DNA from: Anaeromyces robustus
Lineage: Eukaryota > Neocallimastigomycota > Neocallimastigomycetes > Neocallimastigales > Neocallimastigaceae
Length of the DNA stretch: 48,164 nt
NCBI GenBank assembly: GCA_002104895.1
Contig: MCFG01000465.1
Location: 1-48,164, forward strand
Reading direction: 5' to 3'
Within the stretch, counting starts at the first letter, position 1, and each line of letters starts with the position of its first letter. The notes under the pieces were generated by a model that saw nothing but the letters and a program-made list of their open reading frames with translations, was not told the DNA's origin and did not search any database. The position numbers were made by a program, and so were the translations under genes. Positions 1-11,739 of the stretch are shown piece after piece.

Positions 1-2140
1 ACCAAAACTTTGACTTTCATATTGTTACGTACTAAAAAAGAAATTTTGTGAATTAACATTAATTTAATTTTAATATTAACAAATATTAAAAAATATATAA
101 AAATATTAAAAATTAGAATTATTAAGATATTGTAATTAATATTCCTTTTAACCAATACTTTCTCATCTTCTTCTGTTTAATGTTCTTTTAATATTTCTTT
201 TTTTAATTATATATAACCTATAACTTCTATTTATACATTTATATATTTATACATTTATATATAAAAAATTATACCAATTTTATACTTTATAAATAGACTT
301 TAATATAAAAATAAAATATATATTATATATTATATATATTTATATATATATTTATTTTTATATATATATATTTATATATAATATTTAATTATTACTATTT
401 TTGTTTTATTTTTATTTTTATTTTTATTTTATTTTATTTTTTTTATTTTTTTTTATTATTTAATTTTGTTAAATTTTTTGGTTGTGTCTAATTAATAAAA
501 TAAATATGCATAAATTATATTAGATTATATATAATATATTAAGGTTTAAAATATAATTAATAAATATGTGTAACACAAAAAAAGATTAGGTATGAATGTA
601 TAATAATAATTAATAAAAAATTAATAAATTAAAGGTAGTTACAAATTTTACTGGAATGCATAATACATAGCATAATACATATACATAATAAGATTAAGAG
701 TTATTATTAATTATTATTATTATTTTTTATAATAAATAAATATTATCAAAAATTATTCTTATTTTTTGTTATAGAAAAATAAAATATATATATAAATATA
801 TTTATTTATTCATTATATATATTAAAATATATAAAATTAATATATAAAAAACTTATAACATTATATTATTTTATATAAGAAATAATTGAATATATTTAAT
901 CTTACAAAGTATCACATCGTTAAAAAAAAAAAATCAATCACATATAATTACATAGAAATTGTATGAAACTATAAAAATTTATTATTTATTTATTATTTAA
1001 TATTTATTTATTATTTAATATTTATTTATTATTTATTTATTTATTATTTAATATTTAATATTTATTATTATTAAATACAAAGCAAGTCATAAGAATTTAA
1101 TAATTTTTATTCATAGAGTATATTTTTTGAATTTTATTTTTATTTTTTAACTTATGAAAATGAAATTATTATAAAAGAATATTCATATTGAATCTTTTAA
1201 TTATTAATAAATGAATTCAATATAAAAACTTTATAAATCATAATAATTTCATAAAACAAAACAAAATTAGTAGAAATCTTATCATTAATATAAAAAAACA
1301 ACATATCAAATAAAAAAATTGTTTTAAACACAATTTTTTATTATTATTTTTTTGTAATGAATTATTATAGTATTATTTATATATATAAAAAAAACATACG
1401 ATTTTATAATAAAAGAATAAATCACAAAGTTCATAATAAATTATTATAGTAATTATATGATACTATGCATAATTATTAATAAAATAGTAAATAATAAAAT
1501 GAATAATACAATCAAAGTTATTATAAATAAATAGGTCAATTAATCAATTTCTATTTGGTATTTATTACAAATAAATATAATATAGACTTTTTAATAGATT
1601 TTTTTTTTTTTTGATTTATTTAATTTAATTATTTAATCTTTATTTTATTTTATTTTATAAGTTTTATTTTTATTTTTACATTTATTAATATATAAATATA
1701 TATATATATAAATTCTTTATATTATTATTTTTTAATTATTCTTTTATTTTCTTTTATTTTTATTTTTATTTATTTGTTCTTTAAATAATATAAAAAAATT
1801 ATTATTATCTTTTTTTTTTCTTTTTTCTTTTTTTTTTTTTCTAATCTACATGTCAAAAGAAAAAAAAATTTTTACTATATAACAAATTAATAATTTAGTA
1901 ATTAATTTATTATTTATAAATATATAACTTCATATTAATAATTATTAAAAGTCAAAAAAATAAAAAAAAAAAAATAAACTTTTTTTTTTCTATTCCATAT
2001 TTTCAATTATAATAATAGAAATATTATTATAAACTCATAATAATTATTAATATATATTTATTTTTATTAATTATATTATATATATATATTATGATCTTAA
2101 TTTAAGTTATCTAAAAAAAAAAAAAGAAGTAAGTTTTTGT
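1..2140. other. A+T-rich intergenic DNA without a recognisable gene
   Basis: I see only A/T homopolymers, TATA and ATTT simple repeats (for example near 980-1070) and short unstructured stretches. No reading frame resembles a protein, and no RNA gene is recognisable. The last 300 bases lie downstream of the minus-strand secreted-protein gene and would contain its 3' untranslated region. Confidence 0.7.
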
Positions 2141-2767
2141 TTACTTTTGTTGATTAGTACAAGTCTTAGATTTGAAGTAATCAGCACATGCTTTTCTATT
2201 TTTGTATAAAGTAGTTCTAGTCTTTCTCTTAATTTCATCAAATTTATCTAAAGTTTCAAAGGAAGCTCTAGCAACTTTAGTACATTGTTTAGATTTACAA
2301 GTGTTTTCTTTGTATGGAGTAATTTTAGTAAAGTCTTCATCTTTTGGTTTAACTTGAGTATAGAAAGTTACTAATGGACATGCTTTACCACTTTCATCAG
2401 TAGAACAAACAATATCTAATTCACGAGCAACCGTTTGACCTAAAGTAAGAGCAGCACTAACAGCAAAGTCTGGTAATTTATCACAACTTGGAGCATAAGT
2501 TAATGGATTTTGAATAAAGTTTTGACAATCACTCTTTAAATAAACTTTACATTCATTTCTAACTTGAGCTTCAGTAAGATATTCATATTTAAAAGTACAA
2601 TGAGTGTATGGTTTAAGTTCACTAATACAATCATCTAAAAAGAATTTATAAACTTCACCAAGAATACCAAGAGCATCAATCTTTTTTAACATTTTATCAA
2701 TATCAAAGATTGGTTCTGAGCATACAAGAGTAGCTACAAGTAAAACGAAAATAGCAAAGAATTTCAT
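2141..2767 (-). CDS. Secreted cysteine-rich protein of unknown function
   Basis: This single-exon gene encodes 208 residues. Residues 1-16 or so form a classic signal peptide (Lys2, then FFAIFVLLVATLV), so the product should enter the secretory pathway. The mature part has eleven cysteines, at 47, 57, 73, 81, 95, 121, 130, 157, 162, 194 and 203, spread over the chain, plus Cys16 at the cleavage region. That spacing suggests several disulfides in a small extracellular protein. There is no transmembrane segment after the signal peptide and no catalytic motif I recognise. The tail is basic (Lys/Arg-rich, 175-201). Codon use is ordered and clearly coding, unlike the flanks. The ATG at 2767 is the natural start because the signal peptide begins there. 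I cannot name the family; a lineage-specific secreted protein or effector-like protein is possible but unproven. Confidence 0.85.
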   Translation of the reverse strand: MKFFAIFVLLVATLVCSEPIFDIDKMLKKIDALGILGEVYKFFLDDCISELKPYTHCTFKYEYLTEAQVRNECKVYLKSDCQNFIQNPLTYAPSCDKLPDFAVSAALTLGQTVARELDIVCSTDESGKACPLVTFYTQVKPKDEDFTKITPYKENTCKSKQCTKVARASFETLDKFDEIKRKTRTTLYKNRKACADYFKSKTCTNQQK

Positions 2768-5397
2768 TTTTTATATATTTTTATATTGACTTGTAAAAAA
2801 AAAACAAAAAATTTTTAATTATATACAAATATTATAATATTTATATTGTTATTTTTTTTATGAAATAAACAAGAAATATAATGAAAATATTAAAAATTTA
2901 ATTATTTTCTTTATTCTTTATTATTTCTATTACTTCTTTTAATTTAATTATATATATATATATATATAAATATATTTCTTAATTTAAGAATATTTATTTG
3001 AAAGAAAAAAAAAATTTTTAAATGCATACATTTTTTGTTATTTATATATTTTTTTTTCACACTACATATTACTAATAATATTAAATTAATCAAAAATAAT
3101 AATTAATAAATAATATATAAAATAATAAATAAAATATTTAATAAATAAATAAATATAAATGATATAAAAATATATAAAAATTATGATAATTAATAATAAT
3201 AATAATAATAATTAATAATAATAATAATTATAATTTTAAAAAAAAAATTGTATGGATTTCTCTATCTGTAACCATAAAAAAATAAATATTATATAAATAA
3301 TAATAATTTTAATAATTTTAATGTATTGGAAATATTAAATTTAAATACAATTTTTTATACATATATTAAATATATTACATAACATATTAAATTATTTATA
3401 TATAAACAATTATTTATACAAAATAATTAATAAATTTAATTAGATGATGTATAATAAAATATATTATAGAATATATTAATAAAATTAAATAAATAAAATT
3501 AAATAAATAAAATAAAAGAAAAACAAAACAAAAATATATAAAAAAGAAAAACAAAACAAAACTTTAAAATATAAAATTTATCATTATTTTAACCAATAAA
3601 AATTAAAGTAATTAATATAAATCATTAGTATTATCCATGATAGAAAAATTTTTTTTTTTTTTTAATCTATTTTTTAAACTTCCATAAATTTATAAATGAT
3701 GATTATTAAAAGTTCAAAAAAAAAAAAAAACACAAATCATATTTTTATTATACTATGAAAACTTTTTTATTAAATGCTATTATTTAATTATTTAATATTA
3801 TTTAATACTATTTTATATTATTTAGTATTTTATAATATTTAATATAAAATATAAAATATAAAATATTTATATTCAACACTATTTAATATTATTTACTACT
3901 CTATAAATACAAAAATAAATAAAACAATAAACAACAATAGTCTTGTTACTTTCATTTTTTAAATTTGCATTGAAAATTCGATTTTATATTAATTATATTC
4001 CATAAGTTTTGTTGTTTTTTTAATTGTTAATATTTATTAAACTATTGTTATTTAAAAATATAATATATTACACTTTATTCATTATAAGAGTATAATTCTT
4101 TAATTTATTTTTTTAAAAAAAATCATGAACTTATAAATAAATTAATAAATTAATAAATAAATAGTAAATAATATTATTGATTGCTATTTATTATTATTGA
4201 TTATTATTATAATAATTATTATTATTATGTATTGTACTTAATTTATAGTGTTTTATATACAATCTTTTTTTTTTTTTTCTTTCTATAGAAAAGAAATAAA
4301 ATAAAAATGATTAACTTTATTTCAATCTTTTATTCAAAATTAAATTATTATGATTATTATTATGATTATTAGTATTATTTTTTGTATGGTGTATCGTTTT
4401 TTATAAACACTAAAAAATTCACTTTTGTATTGCTACTTAAGGATTAAAATTTCCAATTAATTAATTTCTAATATAATTTAATATATTGATTTATTAAAGT
4501 AATTCATAATTAATATATTTAAATGACCAACCAACATGATAATCATTCTATATATATATTAACAAGAACAGACTATTTATATTATATTATATTTATAGAG
4601 TGATAATTTATAATTATAATAAAAAAAATATTTAAAAAAAAAAAAAACAACCAAAAAAATAAATAATAAATACTTTATAAAATAATAAATACTTTATAAA
4701 ATTATAATAATGTTCTATCTTTTTTTTTTTTTCGTTTTTTATTATAATCATTTTAAATTCTAATAATTATTATAAAGAAGTTTTGACACAAACTAAGAAT
4801 TGTATTGGATTGTTTATATGCAATGATATTTCACATACTTAATTTTTATGTAAATAATTAATAAGCATTTATTGTTAATATTAATATAATATTAAGAGTA
4901 TTTCTATTTATATTATTGTGTAATGTGTATAACTAATGATTATTATTCTTTATTTAAAGCAAAAAAAAAAAAAAAGATATATATAATTTTATATATCATA
5001 TATAATACAACTAATTCTTTGGATTTAATGTTTAAATCTTAATCAAAATCTATTCAAGAAAACAAAAATATAATATAATACTTAATTGATTCAAAACATA
5101 GAGGTATAAGCTATAAATATTTATTGAAGCAATAGATTTTCATATTTTTATATCCATTTCTCTATTTTTTTTTTCTTTTTTAAAAAAAAAAAAAACAACA
5201 ATAATATTTAAAAATTGGCTAAATAATAAATTAATTATTATTATTATTATTAAATTAATAATTATAATAATTATTTAATAAAAGAGGAAAGAATAGAATA
5301 GAAATCAATAATAAATTTGTAATATTTTTAATTATGATTAATTATGATTAAATTTCTTTTAATATCTAAATATATAATATAAAAAAAGGGTTCAAAG
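2768..5397. other. A+T-rich intergenic DNA, no gene seen
   Basis: About 2.6 kb of poly-A/T tracts and AAT/TATA repeats. The first few hundred bases lie upstream of the minus-strand secreted-protein gene and must hold its promoter, but I see no diagnostic motif. Slightly richer patches near 4380-4450 and 4780-4830 do not translate into anything recognisable. Confidence 0.6.
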
Positions 5398-5609
5398 TTT
5401 TTTTTTTTTTTTTTTTTTTTTTTTATAGACTTATCATGTGATTTTTCACATGAATGTATCGGAATTAAATTCCCTGCCTTACCTTTTCGTCGTCGACGCC
5501 CTTGGTATATTCATATATTTTACATTTGTACTTAAACCCTAACGCTAACTTAATAACGGGTCCAGTCTACAAGCCCCACATATGAATAGTAGTCACCAAG
5601 GAATTCAAA
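5398..5609 (-). mobile_element. Retroelement 3' end with poly-A tail and terminal hairpin (copy A)
   Basis: On the minus strand a segment much less A+T-rich than its surroundings (5425-5609) runs into an uninterrupted A tract (5398-5424, T on the plus strand), as expected of a poly-A-tailed retrotransposed copy. Close to the tail is a perfect 8-bp hairpin: TCATGTGA at 5434-5441, loop TTTT, TCACATGA at 5446-5453. A second, more degraded copy with the same tail-proximal hairpin lies at 33504-33690. The block at 5486-5506, read on the minus strand, matches 26503-26523 of the decayed non-LTR element at 19 of 21 bases, so this may be a 5'-truncated member of that family. No ORF remains. Confidence 0.55.
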
Positions 5610-6740
5610 GTATATATTATTTAAACTTTTTTTTTAAATAATATATATTTCCTAATTTAGAAGTTAACAACTAGGTTGTACAAAATAATTTCTATACTTT
5701 AATTTTATTCTAATATAAATACATCCATTATAGAATAGAAAAAATTATAATAATAATAAAAATATTTTTTTAGTAATCTTTATTTTATTTATTTATTTAG
5801 AAAATTTCATTTTAATATTATAATTTTAATGTTATATTATATTTTTATTTATTTATGACAGTAAAAAAAATGTTTTCATTTAATAGTTTAAAAGTCAATG
5901 TTTATGTTTTGCTAATATAAAAACAAAAAGAAAATAAAAAAAAAAAAAAAAAAAAAAAAAGACATAAAAAATTTAATTTCTATTTTTCTAAAAAATAATA
6001 ATATTTCTTGGTCAATAAAACTTTTAATATTCTATTTTTATAGAAATTAATAACATTTTACTGATTTTTAGAAATTAATAACATTTTACTGATTTTTCTT
6101 TTAATTTAACTATAATTGGCAATTTTAATAATACGATTATAAAAAAATGAACACTACATGCCTAATTTTGGAAAGAAATATCTACAAATAAATTAATATA
6201 ACTATTTTTTAATATATATTATATTAAATTTTATATTAAATTAATAAATGTATATTATAACAAAAATAATAAAAAAAAAAACTTTTTTAATTTTTTTGTA
6301 ACTGTATCATTATACATGAAAAATATATTATATTAAGGTTAAAATACAATATGATTAACATTAAATCATAATCTTAACATTAATAATATTTAAAATATTA
6401 TATATAATGTGAACTTTAGAATATTAAATTAAAACAGATAAATAAATAAATAATAATAAATAAATAATAATAATAAAATAATAAAACTAATATATAGATA
6501 AATATATATTTATAAAATTATATGTAAATATCTAAACAATTATTTTTTTTTTTTATTTATCTTGTTATAAATATTCAAATGGTTTATTCTTATAAATTAA
6601 CTAATATAATATTATATATACTTATGAAACAATTACTGATTATAATCATGATAATTACATATATTTTAATATATTAATCATAGTTATATGAAAATATTAC
6701 TTATTATAATCATGATAATTACATATATTAATTATTTTTG
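5610..6740. other. Intergenic DNA with short direct repeats
   Basis: No gene is visible. A 28-bp unit beginning AGAAATTAATAAC is repeated twice in direct tandem at 6042-6097. A 26-bp block containing AATCATGATAATTACATA occurs at about 6640-6665 and again at about 6705-6730. The rest is poly-A/T and AATA simple sequence. Confidence 0.55.
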
Positions 6741-7217
6741 TAAAAATAATATTTGTATAGTTTGTAATTCTTTTCCTAAATTTATTGATTTACAAATTAT
6801 AAAAGATATTATATTGGTAAAGCTTATTATTATGAAAATAGTAACATAACAGAATCTTTTAGTAAATATTATAGTCATATTATAGTTATTTGAATGATAA
6901 ACCAGTTAAATATTCAAAAATATATATATATATATAATAGAGTTAATAACTGTACAACCATTAATGATCAACCAAATAATAAAATTATTATACTAGTTTT
7001 TATATCTTTTATTGATGTTCTTCCGATTCACAATATTTAACTAACTAATAATTGTATTAATGGTTTTTTGTATTTATAATGAGGAGAATTCTACTGTGAA
7101 CTTTCAGATAATGATAGTATATTAGATATTGTAGTTTTTGTAAATTCTAGTATTGTTATTTTGATTATTTTATGTTATCGTTGTTGTTTTAAATTAACAA
7201 GCAAAGAAATAAAATAA
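6741..7217 (+). pseudogene. Decayed remnant of a membrane-protein gene
   Basis: The base composition is more protein-like than the flanks, and broken reading-frame pieces can be followed with several stops and frame changes. The best piece is the 44-codon open segment 7083-7217. It has an acidic juxtamembrane stretch (ELSDNDS), a hydrophobic span (IVVFVNSSIVILIILCYRCC) and a short Lys-containing tail before a stop, which looks like the end of a single-pass membrane protein. There is no usable start and an in-frame TGA at 7080. I do not recognise the family. It could be chance, but the codon order argues mildly against that. Confidence 0.3.
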
Positions 7218-7333
7218 TATAAAATATTAAAAATTTTTAATAAGTTTTAAAAAATATATTTATTTTATAATATTATAATATTTTTTTTAATAACTTATAA
7301 TTGTGTATTTTATTATATTAGATACTTTAAAAT

Positions 7334-7735
7334 TTAAATATAATAACATTTTATATTATTTATGTAGTTAATGTTTAATAAATAAATAAATAATATAATA
7401 AAATATAAAAAATAAACTGTTCTTATTATTTTGAAAATAATTTTTCCAAATAATAAAAATATGAAATTAATAGAATATTTCCATAAAGATACTATTGAAT
7501 TAAAATAGTAATAATTATAAGAAAATCCATATTTTTCAAATATTTCTTTTACATACTTATTATTTATACCATGCTTGTAATGATTAATGATATAGGAATT
7601 GGAAAAGTTTAATATAAATAATATATATTATCCTATTTTGAATAAGTATATCTGAAAGAAATTATTAAAAAAAAATTGGCAAAGGTTTATCTTTTATATT
7701 ATTAATATCTCCTAATTCTGTATTTATAGATTTTT
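7334..7735 (-). pseudogene. Possible decayed coding remnant, minus strand
   Basis: On the minus strand, 7609 down to 7334 is open for 91 codons without an ATG start and begins with protein-like sequence (HYKHGINNKYVKEIFEKYGF). Upstream, 7735-7655 gives a piece in another frame (ELGDINNIKDKPLPIF) ended by two stops. Together they resemble one gene broken by frameshift and stops. The downstream half becomes Ile/Tyr/Leu-rich, as any A+T-rich frame does. Family unknown, and the whole call is weak. Confidence 0.25.
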
Positions 7736-8248
7736 TTTTATAAATAATGGAAGTCAAATCAATATTTTTAGTAAATAAATTATAAATTATGATAATTAAA
7801 AAAAAAAAAAAAAAAACATAATAAAAAAAAAAAATAAAGAATTATTATATATAAGAATCATTTAAAAAAATATACAATTTTAATATTTTTTTAATGACAT
7901 TAACAACCCTCAACAATTTATTCATTACTACTTTTAACTTTTATTTACGATTTTTTTAATATAATCGTTAATTTACATATATATATGTATATATATATCT
8001 AGAAATATAATATAATAAAAAAAGGATAATTAAATATTATATATAATATTTATAAATTATATATATATAGTTTTATTTTTTATTTCTCTCAATATTATTT
8101 ATAATAGATATATTTTAGATATATTTTTTTATTTTTATATGGAGTAAAATAATAAAATATAATTTAAAATTATCAATTAAAAAAATTATATATTTAATAG
8201 ATTTATCATTTTATAAATATATACATTTATACATTTATGTAATATATA

Positions 8249-8595
8249 TTAGTTTTTAAAATATTTATCTTTAATTTCTTGAGGTATTTTCTTATTATGA
8301 TCATAATAAATATCATCATCTTCATTAATTTTCCTCAATTCACGAGCTGGATTTCCAACAACAATAGAATTAGCTTCAACATTCTTTGTTACTACACTTC
8401 CTGCACCTATGATAGCATTATCACCAACAGTTACATCTGGTATTATTATTGCACCAGCTCTTATCCATACATTTTTTCCAATATAAATAGGTTTTATTAT
8501 ATTGAAAACCTTCTTTACGTAAAGTGGGTGAAATAGTATGAGTAGCGGTGGCAAAGGTACAATTTTTCTATTTCAGCTAATTTTTCTTTAAGCAC
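8249..8595 (-). pseudogene. O-acetyltransferase pseudogene (unit 1), internally deleted
   Basis: This is the unit-1 counterpart of the intact gene at 9988-10641. The C-terminal left-handed beta-helix part and the end KYFKN are nearly identical, but about 300 bp encoding roughly residues 15-115 are gone. The join falls in a short shared AATTT/TTTT sequence near 8560-8568. The start codon is changed to GTG (CAC at 8593-8595 on the plus strand), and a frame disturbance near 8500 separates the remaining pieces. Two beta-helix positions are also altered (WIRAG and IPDVT against WIGAG and LPGVT in the intact copy). The open frame 8249-8554 that remains is therefore not a functional enzyme: the catalytic His region is outside the usable frame and the N-terminal domain is missing. 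Confidence 0.85.
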
Positions 8596-8779
8596 TTAAA
8601 TTTTTTTTTCATTTTTATTTTATAAATAAAAAAAAAAATAAATTTAATATTTGATAATTACGTAATAAAAATTTTTTGTTGAAAATAAAGTTTAATATTG
8701 TAAATCTTAGTTATAGTATTTTATTAGTATAGTTACTTAAATTGTATAATTATTATTCATGTAATATAAATATAATATT

Positions 8780-8838
8780 TTGTATGTAGTATTCCTGTAA
8801 CATACAATTCTGTTTTACGTACCTCTTGTACTACAGAA
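8780..8838. promoter_or_regulatory. Twin hairpins upstream of unit-1 acetyltransferase remnant
   Basis: Two adjacent inverted repeats: TTGTATGT (8780-8787) with ACATACAA (8800-8807), loop 12 nt; then TTCTGT (8808-8813) with ACAGAA (8833-8838), reinforced by GTAC on both inner sides. Both are preserved in unit 2 at 10840-10898, about 200-260 bp upstream of the intact gene's start. Function is unknown; preservation may only reflect recent duplication. Confidence 0.35.
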
Positions 8839-9210
8839 TATTATTTATATAATGTTATATGATGTAATAATTTATACCATATTAATAAAATGAGGTTTAC
8901 TAAGCATAACAATTAAGATCAATTTCACAAAATATTAAAATATTTTAATTAATTTGTTTCCAAATTAAACTTTAATAATCTATTCTATTTAACCTTATTT
9001 TCTAGGAATTTATTTTTCAAGTTATACTCAGTCATTGAAAAATTATTGAATTATAAATCATTAATAAAATTATAAAGTTCAAAATATAATGTACAATACT
9101 TTTTATTTTATATTTATACAAAAATAGGTGTAGCTTATAATAATAAATATAATAATGTAATCAAATATTTTAAATAATAATTAATATAATTATTCTATAT
9201 AATAATTATT

Positions 9211-9473
9211 ATTTATAATTAATCCTACTCTCTTTTTAATAATTATGTTTGAATATTAGTATTTATAATTAATCTTACTCTCTTTTTAATAATTATGTTT
9301 GAATATTAGTATTTATAATTAATCTTACTCTCTTTTTAATGATTATGTTTGAATATTAGTATTTATAATTAATCTTACTCTCTTTTTAATAATTATGTTT
9401 GAATATTAGTATTTATAATTAATCTTACTCTCTTTTTAATAATTATGTTTGAATATTAGTATTTATAATTAAT
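9211..9473. repeat. 50-bp minisatellite, five copies
   Basis: A 50-bp unit starting ATTTATAATTAATC and ending GAATATTAGT is repeated from 9211, 9261, 9311, 9361 and 9411, nearly perfectly (the first copy has C for T in AATCCTACTC and the third has GATTATG). A partial sixth copy follows. In unit 2 the same place (11290-11331) holds a single copy shortened by 8 bp, so the array expanded, or collapsed, after the units duplicated. Confidence 0.95.
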
Positions 9474-9987
9474 TTTTTATTTATTATTTTTATTAAATTA
9501 TTTATAATCAATAATGTGTAGTTTTATAATATTTTTATTATAATAATAGATGAAATAAAGAAAATATGGTATGTTTCATTAGTCGTAATAGATTAATAAA
9601 AAATCTATTTATAATTATAAGTAAATAATTAAATAAATAAATAAATTGTTAAAATAATTGTAATTAATAATATTTCAAAATATTCGTATATATACAATTA
9701 CAATGGCTATAATAAATTAAATTTACATATATATATATATATTTTTTATAAATATTATATATAATATTTAATTATGTTTTTTTTTTATTATATTGTTATA
9801 TATATATAGTTTTATTTTTTATTTCTCTCAATATTATTTATAATAGATGTATTTTGAATACATTTTTTTATTTTTATATGGAGTAAAATAATAAAATATA
9901 ATATAAAATTATCAATTAAAAAAATTATATTTTAATAGATTTATCATTTAAAAATATATACATTTATACATTTATGTAATTTATATA

Positions 9988-10641
9988 TTAGTTTTTAAAA
10001 TATTTATTTTTAATTTCTTGAGGTATTTTCTTATTATGATCATAATAAATATCATCATTTTCATTAATTTTCCTCAATTCACGAGCTGGATTTCCAACAA
10101 CAATAGAATTAGCTTCAACATTCTTTGTTACTACACTTCCTGCACCTATGATAGCATTATCACCAACAGTTACACCTGGTAATATTATTGCACCAGCTCC
10201 TATCCATACATTTTTTCCAATATGAATAGGTTTATTATATAGAAAACCTTCTTTACGTAAAGTGGGTGAAATAGTATGAGTAGCGGTGGCAAAGGTACAA
10301 TTTGGTCCAATCATAGTGTTGTCATCAATATAAACGCTACCATCATCAACAAAATTGCAATTATAATTAACGAAAACATTCTTTCCAAAATGAACATGTT
10401 TTAATCCCCAATTAGTATAAATTGGTGGTAAAATATAAAGACCTTCATTATAAGTACTTGCAATTTCCTTTAAAATTTCATCACGTTCTTTAAGACCTTC
10501 TGGAGTATCTCTAGTTCTATTAAAATCACCTAAACGATCTAATAATTGATGCTGATATGCAAGTATTTCAGGATCAAAACAATTATAAAGTTCACCAGAA
10601 TTTGCTAATTTTTCTATTTCAGCTATTTTTTCTTCAAGCAT
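9988..10641 (-). CDS. Maltose/galactoside-type O-acetyltransferase
   Basis: Intact single-exon gene of 217 residues, of the family that transfers acetyl from acetyl-CoA to a sugar hydroxyl (maltose O-acetyltransferase/LacA type). Residues 1-60 form the helical N-terminal domain typical of this group (GELYNCFDPEILAYQHQLLDRL). From about residue 82 on, hexapeptide repeats of a left-handed beta-helix follow (IGKNVWIGAG, VTVGDNAIIGAG, NSIVVGNPA). His122 in FATATHTIS sits where the family's catalytic His lies. Length is normal for the family, usually a soluble trimer. There is no intron and the protein looks bacterial, which suggests acquisition from bacteria (inference). It is the only intact member of a three-unit array. 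The true acceptor sugar cannot be read from the sequence. Confidence 0.9.
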   Translation of the reverse strand: MLEEKIAEIEKLANSGELYNCFDPEILAYQHQLLDRLGDFNRTRDTPEGLKERDEILKEIASTYNEGLYILPPIYTNWGLKHVHFGKNVFVNYNCNFVDDGSVYIDDNTMIGPNCTFATATHTISPTLRKEGFLYNKPIHIGKNVWIGAGAIILPGVTVGDNAIIGAGSVVTKNVEANSIVVGNPARELRKINENDDIYYDHNKKIPQEIKNKYFKN

Positions 10642-11493
10642 TTTTTTTTTTTTTTTTGGTTTATTTTATAAAATAAATAAAAAAAAAAAAAAAGAAAAAA
10701 AAAATTAATTAAATATTTGATAATTACGTAATAAAAATATTTTGTTGAAAATAAAGTTTAATATTGTAAATCTTAGTATTTTATTAGTATAATTACTTAA
10801 ATTGTATAATTATTATTCATGTAATATAAATATAATATTTTGTATGTAATATTCCTATAACATACAATTCTGTTTTACGTACCTCTTGTACTACAGAATA
10901 TTATTTATATAATATTATATAATGTTATAATTTATATCATATTAATAAAATGAGGTTTACTAAGCATAACAATTAAGATCAATTTCACAAAATATTAAAA
11001 TATTTTAATTAATTTTTTCTAAATTAAACTTTAATAATCTATTATATTTAACCTTATTTTCTAGGAATGAATCTATTATACTTAACCTCATTTTCAAGTT
11101 ATACTCAGTCATTATAGTTTTAATAATGATTTATATAATTCAATAATTTTTCAAAGTTCAAAATATAATGTACAATACTTTTTATTTTTATATTTATACA
11201 AAATAGGTGTAGCTTATAACAATAAATATAATAATGTAATCAAATATTTTAAATAATAATTAATATAATTATTCTATATAATAATTATTATTTATAATTA
11301 ATCCTACTCTCTTTTTAATAATTATGTTAGTATTTATAATTAATTTTTTATTTATTATTTTTATTAAATTATTTATAATTAATAATGTGTAGTTTTATAA
11401 TATTTTTATTATAATAACAGATGAAGTAACGAAAATATGGTATGCTTCATTAGTCATAATAGATTAATAAAAAATCTATTTATAATTAATAGA

Positions 11494-11524
<31 letters not shown>

Positions 11525-11739
11525 ATCAATAAATAGTTAAAATAATTATAATTAATAATATTCCAAAATATTCATATATATACAATTACAATGGCTATAT
11601 AAAAATAAATTATATTTATTTATTATAATATAAATATACAATAATCGTTAATTTACATATATATAATTTATAAATATTATATATAATATTTAATTTATAT
11701 TTTCTAGTTATATATATATATATATATTTATTTATTTTT
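10642..11739. other. Unit-2 upstream and spacer DNA
   Basis: This holds the upstream region of the intact acetyltransferase and the spacer to unit 3. It contains the twin hairpins at 10840-10898, a local 25-bp duplication (11036-11060 and 11070-11094), the segment inverted relative to unit 1 (about 11112-11153), one shortened minisatellite unit (11290-11331) and an AAAT run near 11490-11526. No further gene is seen. Confidence 0.6.

Noticed and set aside
5528-5545. Telomere-like AACCCTAACGCTAAC
   Set aside because: Only one and a half telomere-type units, embedded in the retroelement 3' end; no array, so coincidence.
8279-8536. Plus-strand open frame over the acetyltransferase pseudogene
   Set aside because: Antisense shadow of the minus-strand coding sequence; its protein is Ile/Tyr/Ser/Asn-rich and meaningless.
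9211-9473. Regularly spaced repeats as a possible CRISPR array
   Set aside because: The 50-bp units are directly contiguous with no unique spacers, in a eukaryotic genome; it is a minisatellite.
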